A stretch of DNA of 64,000 bases from Flexibacter flexilis DSM 6793. GTDB taxonomy: Bacteria; Bacteroidota; Bacteroidia; Cytophagales; Flexibacteraceae. The notes below the pieces were generated by a model. The model made no database searches and had not been told where the DNA came from. It saw only the letters and a program-made list of their open reading frames with translations. Positions 9,400 through 18,275 of the stretch are shown one piece after another. A program made the position numbers and the translations under genes. Location: positions 186,001 to 250,000 of the forward strand of contig NZ_FOLE01000007.1 in NCBI RefSeq assembly GCF_900112255.1, in the 5' to 3' direction. The stretch's first letter is position 1. Each line of letters begins with the position of its first letter.

Positions 9400-9420
9400 C
9401 GGTCAGAAAATTTAATGCCC

Positions 9421-9954
9421 TTATTCAGAAACTTCTTTTAAATGTACTTCTGAAGCACCAGCCGCTTTCAACAAGTCTGCAACTTGGTCGAAGCTGAAGT
9501 TTTTGTTTTTGTCCAAATCAACGGCCAAAACAAATTTGTCATCAGAAGCACGTGCGTCCAATACCATTTTCTTAGAACCAGGTCCTAATTTGCTGGCAAC
9601 AAAGAATGTACCCACCATACCCAAAGCAGCAAAAAGTACTGTTGCTTCAAACGAAATAGGTACGAAATCTGGAGGCGCAACGTGTGGCTTACCACCGATG
9701 TTCATCGGCCAGTCATAGCCCAAAGTCAAAGTTTGCAACAACACGGCACAAGTAGTACCAGTTGCACCAAACATAAAGGCAGCGATAGGCAAACGTGAAC
9801 GTTTGTAACCCAAAGCGTCATCTATACCGTGAATAGGGAAAGGAGAATATACTTCATGCACTTTTACTCCTTCGGCACGTACTTTTCTAACTGCGGCAAT
9901 TGTTACCTCATCGTCATCGTACACGCCTATTACAAATTTTTTTGTAGCTGACAT
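9421..9954 (-). CDS. actD: alternative complex III subunit ActD (DUF3341)
   Basis: The 177-residue protein fits the DUF3341/ActD family: a soluble N-terminal segment with VYSPFPIHGIDDALG, then two membrane helices (about 58-80 and 100-120), then a soluble C-terminal domain. ActD has no cofactor and is a structural part of the complex. The gap to actC is 35 bases. The C-terminal half (FVLAVDLDKNKNFSFDQVADLLKAAGASE) looks like a small ferredoxin-fold domain; this last point is an impression only. Confidence 0.92.
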   Translation of the reverse strand: MSATKKFVIGVYDDDEVTIAAVRKVRAEGVKVHEVYSPFPIHGIDDALGYKRSRLPIAAFMFGATGTTCAVLLQTLTLGYDWPMNIGGKPHVAPPDFVPISFEATVLFAALGMVGTFFVASKLGPGSKKMVLDARASDDKFVLAVDLDKNKNFSFDQVADLLKAAGASEVHLKEVSE

Positions 9955-9989
9955 ATCTGTAAATATTCTTTGTCTAAGGTTTGTAATTA

Positions 9990-11366
9990 TTAATGATGAG
10001 CGTGTTCGCCTGGCTTACGCTCCGACGAGGACTTCACAATCGATTTAACTTCAGCCATGTTGATTACTGGCAAGAACTTCGCAAATAAGAAGAACAAAGT
10101 GAAGAACAAACCGAATGAGAATACATAATCACCAATATCGAAAAGAGTTGGTGAGAACATTGCCCAGCTCGATGGCAAGTAATCGCGGTGCAACGAGGTT
10201 ACGATAATTACGAAACGCTCGAACCACATACCAATATTTACCACGATAGACAAAATAAATGTCAAAGGAATATTTGTACGAACTTTCTTGAACCAGAACA
10301 ATTGAGGAGAAATTACGTTACAAGTCATCATTGACCAGTAAGCCCACCAGTAAGGACCGAACGCACGGTTAATGAACGCATATCTTTCGTACTGAACGCC
10401 TGAATACCAAGCGATAAAGAACTCTGTGATATACGCCACACCTACGATGGAACCTGTAAGCATGATAATTTTGTTCATTGATTCGATGTGCGCCATCGTG
10501 ATGTAGTCTTCCAATTTGAAAGTTACACGCGTAACCAACATAAGGGTAAGTACCATCGCGAAGCCTGAGAAAATCGCACCAGCAACGAAGTAAGGAGGGA
10601 AGATAGTCGTGTGCCAACCAGGGATAACTGATGTAGCAAAGTCCATACTAACGATTGTGTGTACAGAAAGTACAAGAGGTGTAGAAAGGCCAGCCAAAAT
10701 TAAGCTAACTGCCTCATAACGAGACCAATCTTTAGCACCACCATTCCAGCCGAAGCTCAAAAGGCCATAAACAACGCGAGAAACACCAGTCGCACGGTCG
10801 CGGATTGTAGCAAGGTCAGGAATAAGACCAATGAACCAGAATACAACCGAAACAGTAAGATATGTACTAATCGCGAACACGTCCCATACAAGAGGTGAGT
10901 TAAAGTTTACCCACAAAGAACCATAGGTGTTGCCCAGTGGTAAAGCCCAATAAGCCAACCAAGGACGACCCATGTGCAAAAGAATGAAGCTGGCCGCGCA
11001 CAATACCGCGAAAATTGTCATCGCTTCAGCAGCACGGTTGATAGAAGTTCTCCACTTCTGACGGAAAAGCAACAATACCGCAGAAATAAGTGTACCCGCG
11101 TGACCGATACCTACCCACCATACGAAGTTGGTAATATCCCATGCCCAACCTACTGTTTTATTCAGACCCCAAACACCCAAACCTATCCACCAAGTAGATA
11201 GTACGGCGTAAGTGCCAATACCCAATACAATCAACGATAGCGTCAAGGCCAGCATCCACAACTTAGTTGGCTTGCCTTCCACCTGTCTGCAAATATCGTC
11301 GGTTACGTCTTTTATCGTCTTACCCCCGGTTACTAAGGGTTCTCTTACGGGTGAAGTAACTTGCAT
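9990..11366 (-). CDS. actC: alternative complex III quinol-site membrane subunit ActC (NrfD/PsrC family)
   Basis: The 458-residue protein has ten predicted helices and the NrfD/PsrC-family stretches [14 protein letters not shown] and [32 protein letters not shown] (given here as conserved blocks around residues 85-98 and 225-255). ActC holds the menaquinol oxidation site on the outer side of the membrane. The C-terminus ends in GEHAHH, another His-rich tail of this block. It follows actB across a 107-base gap that carries two stem-loops. Confidence 0.95.
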   Translation of the reverse strand: MQVTSPVREPLVTGGKTIKDVTDDICRQVEGKPTKLWMLALTLSLIVLGIGTYAVLSTWWIGLGVWGLNKTVGWAWDITNFVWWVGIGHAGTLISAVLLLFRQKWRTSINRAAEAMTIFAVLCAASFILLHMGRPWLAYWALPLGNTYGSLWVNFNSPLVWDVFAISTYLTVSVVFWFIGLIPDLATIRDRATGVSRVVYGLLSFGWNGGAKDWSRYEAVSLILAGLSTPLVLSVHTIVSMDFATSVIPGWHTTIFPPYFVAGAIFSGFAMVLTLMLVTRVTFKLEDYITMAHIESMNKIIMLTGSIVGVAYITEFFIAWYSGVQYERYAFINRAFGPYWWAYWSMMTCNVISPQLFWFKKVRTNIPLTFILSIVVNIGMWFERFVIIVTSLHRDYLPSSWAMFSPTLFDIGDYVFSFGLFFTLFFLFAKFLPVINMAEVKSIVKSSSERKPGEHAHH

Positions 11367-11406
11367 ATTTTTATTTTTTTAAAAAAGTTGATATAAAAGA
11401 AGATTC

Positions 11407-11457
11407 TACCTAAGGCATTTGGGGTAGGAGAGTGGCAGATTTGCGCCAACCACTCTC
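11407..11457 (-). promoter_or_regulatory. two stem-loops in the actB-actC gap
   Basis: On the minus strand after the actB stop, GAGAGTGG (11450-11457 complement) pairs with CCACTCTC (11428-11435 complement). A second smaller hairpin follows (CTACC 11407-11411 with GGTAG 11423-11427). An A/T-rich leader then leads to the actC ATG. There is no strong U-run directly after the first stem. These are probably mRNA stability or attenuation structures within the operon. Confidence 0.5.
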
Positions 11458-11473
11458 ATTTCCCAAACTTATG

Positions 11474-14400
11474 TTATGCGTTATTTCTTACTTTAGCCAA
11501 ATAACTAACAGAAGGCTTCACGTTGATTTCAGAGAGCATTTGGTATGCACGCTCTTTTTCTTCGGCTGCCAACGCTAAAGAGATTTTGCTCTTCTCGTCG
11601 TTCATATCACCGAAGATAATCGCTTGTGAAGGACATGACTGAGCACAAGCCACTTGAATCTCTCCATCTACAGGACGGCGACCTTCTTTTTTCGCATTAA
11701 GTTTGCCTTCTTGGATTCTTTGAATACACATAGAGCATTTCTCCATCACACCGCGTGAACGAACTGTTACGTCTGGGTTCAATACCATACGTCCCAAATC
11801 GCTGTTCGCTGGGTTAGTTGGGAATTTATCTGCGTTTTGTGGATAGCTGAACCAGTTGAAACGACGAACTTTGAATGGACAGTTATTTGCGCAATAACGA
11901 GTACCGAAACAACGGTTATATGCCATTTGGTTAAGACCTTCAGTGCTGTGCATTGTAGCCGCTACAGGACATACTGTTTCACATGGAGCATTGTTACAGT
12001 GCTGACACATAACAGGTTGGAACACCACTTGAGGGTTTTCGGCTGCTACTTCCAAGCCTGCGAAGTCTCCAGCAGGAGCATCACTGCTATAGTAACGGTC
12101 GATACGAATCCAGTGCATTTCGCGACGGTTCAACACCTCTTGTTTACCAACTACTGGTACGTTGTTTTCTGCTTGGCAACCAATTACGCAAGAGCCACAA
12201 CCCGTACAAGTATTTAGGTCAATTACAAGACCCCAAGCGTGGTTCGGACGCTCATGTTTGTTCCACAACGAAAGTTCAGTAGCTGGTACTTTACCTTCCG
12301 CAGTAGTAATCATTTGCATATAGCGTGAAGCTGCTGGATCTTTTTTGTATTCGCCTAATGTAGTTTCTTGAATAACTGTTTCGCGGGCCATTACAGTGTG
12401 GTGTGTTTGCACGTGTGCCACATAAGCCACTTCTGTACTTGGTTCAAATGTTGCGCCACCCAAAACAGCATATTGCAACGAACCATTTTTAAGGCTAACT
12501 ACAGGGTAAACATCGAAGCCTACACCAGCAGCTGCTTTACCGCTCACTTTACGGCCATAACCCAAAGCAACAGCAACAGTATTTGCTTCCAAACCTGGTT
12601 GTACCATTACGGCACCCTCAATAGTTTTTCCACCTGCAACTACTTTACCTTTTACGGTTTTGCCTTCAACTACTTTAATGCCATGTTTAGAGGCAAGTGA
12701 TTGAGAAATAACAATGTAGTTATCCCAACAAGCACGCGTAACTGGGTCAGGGAACTCTTGCAACCAAGGGTTATTTGCTTGCGAACCAGAACCCATGCCG
12801 ATTTTTTCGTACACCACTACGTCCATACCCGAAGCATTAGACTTGTATGTTTGGTTTACAGCCGTAGCAGCAGAACCCAAGTCAGCAGAGAATGTAACAG
12901 CAACTGGCGTAGAAGGTGTTACAGTTCCTTTACGGATACTGCGACCCACTTCAAACACGCCATCGTGTAAGCTATAATTCCAGAATTCTTGGAAAGTAAG
13001 ATATTCACTTTGTTGAGTGAATACATTTTTCTTCCAGAAATCTTTCAAATAAGAATAAGCGTCTTTTTTCACGCCAGCCCAAGCCAAAAGGCTTTCTTGT
13101 ACCTGACGAGTTTTGAAAATTGGAGAAATTGTTGGCTGAATAAGGCTATAGAATCCTTTTTTAGGTTCAGCATCGCTCCAAGACTCAAGGAAATGGCTAT
13201 CTGGACAAACGAAATCAACCAAAGAAACATTTTTGCTGCTATCGCTTTCGTCGAAAGTGCTAAATGTTGTTTCGTCTGGACGGTCTGCAAACGATACTTT
13301 CAATCTTACTTTAGGCAAAGCCGCTTTCAATTCGCCACCTTGTGGATAATCGTAAACAGGATTTGCACCATAGAAGAATACAGCAGACACAGAGCCAGCT
13401 TTTACTTCTTCTACGAAAGCAGCCATCGACTCATCATTACCTTGTTTTTGGTAAGAAGGTGTTGACAAATCAATAGTAGTACCGTAGTTACCCAACAAAT
13501 AGTTGATACCATTTACAAGCAACTGAACGTTTGCGTCATTAGAACCAGACACAACCAAAGATTGACCTTTAGCCGCTACAAGTGCTTTAGCAGCAGCATC
13601 CAAGTTCTTTTGGTTCTTAATGCCTGTTAGCTCAAATGTAGGCTGTCCAACAGCAGAAGCCACACTATTATAAAGTGCTGCAACCACCAAACCTTCTTCG
13701 CTTGGGCGAATAGGAGTGCGGAAATCCGCGTTAGCACCTGTAAGTGACATATTCGACTCAAATACATAAAGAGCCGACATATCTTTTTTATCTTTTGCCA
13801 AACGACGGTTTGTCGCAAATTGTGCGCTGTATTCTACTGGAGAAATCCAAGTACCTAAGAAGTCTGCACCAACACTTACGATTACCGAAGCTTTACCAAA
13901 AGCATAAGAAGGAACAGCCTCTACACCAAAAGCAGTTTTATTGGCTTTCGTAATACCGTAAGCAGAAACAGCGTCATATACAACGTGCTTAGTGCTTGGA
14001 TATTTAGCTGTAAATTCAGCAATTACTTGCTTAGTAGAAGGACTAATTACTGAGTGCGAAACCAAACGGATAGCACCACCTGCAGCAGCGATTTCCGAAA
14101 GTTCAGCAGCAATTTTAGCATCTACGTCTTCCCAAGTAGTTGGTTTGCCTTTTGCCAATGGGCCTTTGAAACGAGTTGTATCGTAAAGGCTTAGGACAGA
14201 GGCCTGAACACGGGCAGAAGTACCGCCTTGTGTTACAGAAGAAAGTTTATTGCCTTCAATTTTGATAGGACGGCCTTCGCGTGTTTTAACCAACACACTG
14301 CAATAGTCACCACCATCAACAAAAGACGACGCATACCAGTTGGCTACGGTTGGGTCTATGTCTTCAGGCTTATTTAGATAAGGGATAGCTTTGCGCACAG

Positions 14401-14614
14401 GAGCTTCGCAAGCAGCAAGCGAAACAGCAGCAAGGCTAAAACCCATTAGTTTCAAAAAGTCGCGGCGATGAGTACCCTGATTTTCGAGGTCGTTGCCTGA
14501 GTTTTCGCTGATTGGTAAAAATTCAGGAAACTCTTGCGCGGCATTCTTGACAAACTCTGGCTCGTTAGTCAGTTCTTCTATGCCTCTCCAATATGTTTTA
14601 GTATTTTCAGCCAT
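11474..14614 (-). CDS. actB: alternative complex III iron-sulfur subunit ActB (fused molybdopterin-like and ferredoxin-like)
   Basis: The 1046-residue protein joins a molybdopterin-oxidoreductase-like part (about 70-720) to a four-cluster ferredoxin-like part (about 770-1000). A twin-arginine signal is present (THRRDFLKLMGFSLAA, Arg50-Arg51) ending in a lipobox with Cys69. Cluster ligands are visible as CTGCGSCVIGC, CQHCNNAPCETVC, CFGTRYCANNC and CSMC...CAQSC. In this family the molybdopterin-like part has lost the cofactor. ActB passes electrons from quinol to the ActA hemes and lies on the periplasmic face. Co-translational neighbours actA (72 bases upstream) and actC confirm the call. Confidence 0.96.
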   Translation of the reverse strand: MAENTKTYWRGIEELTNEPEFVKNAAQEFPEFLPISENSGNDLENQGTHRRDFLKLMGFSLAAVSLAACEAPVRKAIPYLNKPEDIDPTVANWYASSFVDGGDYCSVLVKTREGRPIKIEGNKLSSVTQGGTSARVQASVLSLYDTTRFKGPLAKGKPTTWEDVDAKIAAELSEIAAAGGAIRLVSHSVISPSTKQVIAEFTAKYPSTKHVVYDAVSAYGITKANKTAFGVEAVPSYAFGKASVIVSVGADFLGTWISPVEYSAQFATNRRLAKDKKDMSALYVFESNMSLTGANADFRTPIRPSEEGLVVAALYNSVASAVGQPTFELTGIKNQKNLDAAAKALVAAKGQSLVVSGSNDANVQLLVNGINYLLGNYGTTIDLSTPSYQKQGNDESMAAFVEEVKAGSVSAVFFYGANPVYDYPQGGELKAALPKVRLKVSFADRPDETTFSTFDESDSSKNVSLVDFVCPDSHFLESWSDAEPKKGFYSLIQPTISPIFKTRQVQESLLAWAGVKKDAYSYLKDFWKKNVFTQQSEYLTFQEFWNYSLHDGVFEVGRSIRKGTVTPSTPVAVTFSADLGSAATAVNQTYKSNASGMDVVVYEKIGMGSGSQANNPWLQEFPDPVTRACWDNYIVISQSLASKHGIKVVEGKTVKGKVVAGGKTIEGAVMVQPGLEANTVAVALGYGRKVSGKAAAGVGFDVYPVVSLKNGSLQYAVLGGATFEPSTEVAYVAHVQTHHTVMARETVIQETTLGEYKKDPAASRYMQMITTAEGKVPATELSLWNKHERPNHAWGLVIDLNTCTGCGSCVIGCQAENNVPVVGKQEVLNRREMHWIRIDRYYSSDAPAGDFAGLEVAAENPQVVFQPVMCQHCNNAPCETVCPVAATMHSTEGLNQMAYNRCFGTRYCANNCPFKVRRFNWFSYPQNADKFPTNPANSDLGRMVLNPDVTVRSRGVMEKCSMCIQRIQEGKLNAKKEGRRPVDGEIQVACAQSCPSQAIIFGDMNDEKSKISLALAAEEKERAYQMLSEINVKPSVSYLAKVRNNA

Positions 14615-14686
14615 ATTAATTTTATTGTTAGAATCTCATTTACAAAATGCAAGAATATGCGCGACTCGCATCGCGCACTTATATTA

Positions 14687-15943
14687 TTAGTAGTGGCACT
14701 TAGAACATTCCAAACCACCAATGTTTTCAACTTTCATTGGTTCTTTGCTCTTCTTAGCGTGCATTGCCACTAATTTATCGTAGTAAGCATTACCTTCCGC
14801 TTTCACTACTGTTTCGCGGTGGCAATTGATACACCAACCCATTGTCAATGAAGAGTGTTGTTGTACAACTTCCATGTCTTGAATGTTACCATGACAAGTT
14901 TGGCATTCTACACCACCAACTTTCGTGTGTTGTGAGTGATTGAAGTAAGCCAAATCAGGAAGATTGTGAACACGTACCCATTCAATAGGTCTGTTTTTCT
15001 CTACGGCAGAATACAACTTCTTGATTTCAGGAGATTCTGTTTTAATTGAGTTGTGACAGTTCAAACAAATGTTTACAGAAGGAATACTTGCAGATTTTGC
15101 TTTATAAACACCTGTGTGACAGTAGTTACAGTTGATTTCGTACATACCAGCGTGCAACTTGTGCGAGAACGCGATTGGCTGACGTGGTGCATAACCTTGG
15201 TGAATACCAACGCTATATACTTTATCATAACCTGCTTTAGCAATCATTATGAAGAAAACGAAACCAACAGCCGCTTTGAACGCTACGCTACCAAAGAATT
15301 TGTCAAAGCCTAATGTTTGGCTAATCACTTCTTTGTCGTCTTCGTCCAAACCTTCAGTGTTGCTGTTCAAGTATTTGGTAAGAACGCTTACAAGTAAGCC
15401 CAACACTACCAATACTAAGAACAATACGAGCACCAATGCCGCTAATACATAAGTAATAACGCCGTTGTCAGCAGGAGCAGCTTCTTTAGCAGCACCTTCT
15501 GCACCCGCAGCATCTGTTTTTTTCTCCTCTACTTTCGCAGGAGGATTTTTGATGTAGGCGATTACAGCCTTAATTTCATCATCTTTCAAGAAGTCATGGT
15601 TTGGCATGAATTGCTTGTACTTGTCGTACAAACCTTTCGCATACGCATTTCCTCCTTCAATTGTTTTTTGAGGATACTTAATGAAATTAAGTATCGCTGC
15701 TTCAGACGGCCAACGCTTAGTCGCGTCGCGGAGAGCTGGCCCCACTACCACCTCATCGATGGCGTGGCATTGCTTACAGTTGGCATCAAACACTGCAGTC
15801 CCCTTTTCTATCTGGGCTGCATCTGGTGCTTGGGCATAGGCCTGCGTCGAGAGCGCAAGACTTGACACACCAAATACCAAGGCAAGCAAATAGGTTTTGA
15901 ATCGGTTGTAATGGCTACACATTGCTGTCATGGTTTTATTCAT
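14687..15943 (-). CDS. actA: alternative complex III multiheme cytochrome ActA with fused N-terminal monoheme domain
   Basis: From the ATG at 15943 the product has 418 residues. A signal peptide (to about residue 38) is followed by a monoheme cytochrome c domain (CKQCH, 56-60), an Ala/Glu-rich linker, two hydrophobic helices, and a C-terminal part with five more CxxCH sites (CNYCH, CLNCH, CQTCH, CINCH, CSKCH), making six hemes in all. Start choice: a longer frame opens at 15973, but that base lies inside the -7 promoter element, so 15943 is much more likely. ActA is the first gene of the block and its hemes carry electrons from ActB to ActE or the oxidase. Confidence 0.93.
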   Translation of the reverse strand: MNKTMTAMCSHYNRFKTYLLALVFGVSSLALSTQAYAQAPDAAQIEKGTAVFDANCKQCHAIDEVVVGPALRDATKRWPSEAAILNFIKYPQKTIEGGNAYAKGLYDKYKQFMPNHDFLKDDEIKAVIAYIKNPPAKVEEKKTDAAGAEGAAKEAAPADNGVITYVLAALVLVLFLVLVVLGLLVSVLTKYLNSNTEGLDEDDKEVISQTLGFDKFFGSVAFKAAVGFVFFIMIAKAGYDKVYSVGIHQGYAPRQPIAFSHKLHAGMYEINCNYCHTGVYKAKSASIPSVNICLNCHNSIKTESPEIKKLYSAVEKNRPIEWVRVHNLPDLAYFNHSQHTKVGGVECQTCHGNIQDMEVVQQHSSLTMGWCINCHRETVVKAEGNAYYDKLVAMHAKKSKEPMKVENIGGLECSKCHY

Positions 15944-15972
15944 AATATAAAATTTGCTTTTAACAGTGGCCA

Positions 15973-16003
15973 CAAATGTAAGCTGCGATTGCTATTATTC
16001 AAA
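15973..16003 (-). promoter_or_regulatory. promoter of the act-cta respiratory operon
   Basis: On the minus strand TTTG (16003-16000) is followed by exactly 19 bases and TACATTTG (15980-15973). This is the Bacteroidota primary-sigma consensus TTTG-N19-TAnnTTTG. Transcription would start near 15966, giving a 5' leader of about 23 bases before the actA ATG at 15943. Confidence 0.85.
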
Positions 16004-16176
16004 TATCAAAAATCAGGCATTTTCACTTTTTTTAGCAAAAGGAAAAGTTTATTATTTTTATAAATATCTGATAAGCAAACGCTTGCATATTTGGCAAAAT
16101 AGACTCCTCTTATTTAGAATTGTTTTAAATTATACTTTCGGTTGATTTTTGAAATAAAAAATGAACTTTACTAAGT

Positions 16177-16863
16177 CTATGACACTAATTCTTGCAACAA
16201 TTGAGCCATTCCGTTGGTGGCTTTAGCGGCAATTGTGTGCAGTTTTGGCCTGCTTCGAAGCGTCGGAATATGCGGGTCTATCACATAAATTTCGGCCGCC
16301 GAACTTACCTCATCTACCAAGCCTGCGGCTGGATAAACCTGCAAAGACGTGCCCACCACCACCAATATATCAGCTTGTCGGACATAGGCGGCCGCCTCTT
16401 CCAATTTCGGAACGGCCTCTCCAAACCACACAATATGCGGACGCAATTGGCTTCCTTTTTCGCACTTGTCGCCCAGCGAAAGTTCCCAACCGCTGATGTC
16501 ATAAACTAACTTAGGGTCATAGGTGCTGCGCGACTTGAACAGCTCGCCGTGCAAATGCACAACGTGCTTTGAGCCTGCCTTCTCGTGCAAGTTGTCCACA
16601 TTCTGCGTTACAATGGTTACGTCATAATTTTTCTCCAACTCCACACACGCGAAATGAGCGGCGTTAGGCTCTGCCACCAAAGCAGCCTTACGGCGTTGGT
16701 TGTAAAAATCAAGCACCAAAGCAGGGTCTTTGCGCCAAGCCTGCGGCGTTGCTACATCTTCGATGCGATAGCCTTCCCACAGCCCACCAGCATCCCGAAA
16801 CGTAGCCAAACCACTTTCGGCACTAATGCCCGCACCCGTCAGAATCACTATTTTCTTTTTCAT
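16177..16863 (-). CDS. sirtuin-type NAD-dependent protein deacylase, degenerate zinc site
   Basis: The 228-residue protein is a class III (SIRT5/CobB-like) sirtuin: GAGISAESG and FRDAGGLW (NAD binding), TQNVDNLH (86-93), catalytic His105 in VVHLHGE, and Tyr54/Arg57 (FYNQR), the pair that favours acidic acyl groups such as succinyl or malonyl. It removes such acyl groups from lysines using NAD. Only one of the four zinc cysteines remains (Cys134 in DKCEKGSQ); the first CxxC is replaced by RSTYDPK. Such zinc-poor forms occur in Bacteroidota. It lies just downstream of sucD, which makes succinyl-CoA-linked work plausible, but a terminator separates them. Confidence 0.9.
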   Translation of the reverse strand: MKKKIVILTGAGISAESGLATFRDAGGLWEGYRIEDVATPQAWRKDPALVLDFYNQRRKAALVAEPNAAHFACVELEKNYDVTIVTQNVDNLHEKAGSKHVVHLHGELFKSRSTYDPKLVYDISGWELSLGDKCEKGSQLRPHIVWFGEAVPKLEEAAAYVRQADILVVVGTSLQVYPAAGLVDEVSSAAEIYVIDPHIPTLRSRPKLHTIAAKATNGMAQLLQELVS

Positions 16864-16896
16864 TTTTCAGATAGTTAAACTGATTCTGTAAGCGTC

Positions 16897-16942
16897 AAAA
16901 AGCCCCGAAAATCCTTAAAATAAAGTGATTTCGGGGCTTTTT
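16897..16942 (-). terminator. rho-independent terminator after sucD
   Basis: AAAAAGCCCCGAAA (16897-16910) and TTTCGGGGCTTTTT (16929-16942) form a 14-base-pair perfect stem with flanking U-run on the minus strand. It ends sucD transcription just before the sirtuin gene. Confidence 0.9.
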
Positions 16943-16960
16943 GATTTATTTATCCAAGAA

Positions 16961-17842
16961 TTAAACTAATTCTTTTTTCAACACTTTAAGCATGGTTTCG
17001 CCGATGTGTGCAGGAGAATCTACTACGAAAATACCACACTCACGCATGATACGCATTTTAGCAGCAGCCGTGTCATCAGCACCACCGATGATAGCACCCG
17101 CGTGACCCATACGACGGCCAGGAGGCGCTGTTTGGCCAGCTATAAAGCCTACTACAGGTTTTGTACCGTTTTCTTTAATCCAACGAGCCGCTTCCGCTTC
17201 CATGCCACCGCCGATTTCGCCAATCATTACGATGCCTTCAGTTTCTGGGTCGTTCATCAAAAGTTCAACAGCTTCTTTAGTAGTTGTACCAATGATTGGG
17301 TCGCCACCGATACCGATAGCCGTAGATTGTCCCAAACCTACTTTAGAAAGTTGATCAACCGCTTCGTAAGTAAGTGTACCAGATTTTGATACGATACCAA
17401 TTTTACCTTTTTTGAAGATAAAACCAGGCATGATACCTACTTTACATTCTTCAGCAGTCATTACACCTGGGCAGTTAGGGCCAATCAAACGCACGTTTTT
17501 GCCTTTCAAATATTCTTTGGCATAAATCATGTCTTTAGTTGGGATACCTTCTGTAATACAAACGATTACGCCAATACCCGCGTCAGCAGCTTCCATGATA
17601 GCATCAGCAGCAAATGCTGGTGGTACGAAAATGATAGAAACGTCTGCGCCAGTAGCAACAACCGCTTCTTTTACAGTATTGAAAACAGGAAGTTCTAAAT
17701 GCGTAGAACCACCTTTGCCAGGCGTTACACCACCTACTACGTTTGTACCATAATCAACCATTTGGCCTGCATGGAACGAACCTTCAGAGCCTGTGAAGCC
17801 TTGCACAATTACTTTAGAATTTTTATTTACTAAAACGCTCAT
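16961..17842 (-). CDS. sucD: succinate-CoA ligase alpha subunit
   Basis: SucD forms succinyl-CoA synthetase with SucB and makes GTP or ATP in the citric acid cycle. The 293-residue length is standard. A CoA-binding Rossmann domain ([14 protein letters not shown], residues 15-28) is followed by the ligase domain with GPNCPG and the phosphorylated histidine in [10 protein letters not shown] near residue 248. sucB is not adjacent, which is common in this phylum. Transcription comes from its own promoter at 17932-17962. Confidence 0.97.
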   Translation of the reverse strand: MSVLVNKNSKVIVQGFTGSEGSFHAGQMVDYGTNVVGGVTPGKGGSTHLELPVFNTVKEAVVATGADVSIIFVPPAFAADAIMEAADAGIGVIVCITEGIPTKDMIYAKEYLKGKNVRLIGPNCPGVMTAEECKVGIMPGFIFKKGKIGIVSKSGTLTYEAVDQLSKVGLGQSTAIGIGGDPIIGTTTKEAVELLMNDPETEGIVMIGEIGGGMEAEAARWIKENGTKPVVGFIAGQTAPPGRRMGHAGAIIGGADDTAAAKMRIMRECGIFVVDSPAHIGETMLKVLKKELV

Positions 17843-17931
17843 AATAAATAGTTTATATTTTAAGAAGACATGAGAATGCTACAAAACAGTTGTGAAATAA
17901 ACATAGTAATATTATTTCGGCAACGGTTGCA

Positions 17932-17962
17932 CAAAAATAACAGAATTAAAATCTGTTCCAAA
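17932..17962 (-). promoter_or_regulatory. sucD promoter
   Basis: On the minus strand TTTG (17962-17959), 19 bases, then TATTTTTG (17939-17932), an exact match to TTTG-N19-TAnnTTTG. The leader to the sucD ATG would be about 83 bases. Confidence 0.8.
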
Positions 17963-18054
17963 TGACGAAACGGCCATTTTGTAAAAAAACAACAATTTGC
18001 GTAGGATAAAAAGAAGGTAATATACGTATGCACAATCAAGGAATACGACATAAA

Positions 18055-18082
18055 AAAAGCCCTCTAAATGTAGGGGGCTTTT
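18055..18082 (-). terminator. second terminator hairpin after the duplicated secreted protein gene
   Basis: AAAAGCCCTCT (18055-18065) pairs with AGGGGGCTTTT (18072-18082), with one G-U pair and a U-rich tail on the minus strand. It backs up the weaker hairpin at 18234-18262 and insulates sucD. Confidence 0.8.
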
Positions 18083-18233
18083 CTAGGAATATATAAACAG
18101 GTGTATGAATAAATTTGTGTATTCTAATAGTAGATACGCTCTACAAAAATTAAGTAACCACCCAACTGAAAAAAAAATATAATTTTTTTTGGTTGAGCTA
18201 CTCACACCTATTTAAAATGCTGTATTATAGAAA

Positions 18234-18262
18234 GTAAGGCAAAGAAAAAATCCCTGCCTTAC
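18234..18262 (-). terminator. stem-loop just after the duplicated secreted protein gene
   Basis: GTAAGGCA (18234-18241) pairs with TGCCTTAC (18255-18262); on the minus strand TTTCT follows. Its 13 bases from the stop codon suggest a weak terminator. Confidence 0.6.
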
Positions 18263-18275
18263 ATTTTTTTAATGA

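Larger units (their letters stand above)
17843..18275. other. 433-base non-coding region between sucD and the duplicated secreted protein gene
   Basis: It contains the sucD promoter (17932-17962) and two terminator hairpins for the upstream gene (18055-18082 and 18234-18262). The stretch 18083-18233 is A/T-rich and shows no open frame or repeat that I can support. Confidence 0.8.

Noticed and set aside
15944-15973. Ten extra N-terminal codons for ActA
   Set aside because: The longer start lies within the -7 box of the promoter, so it could not be in the transcript.
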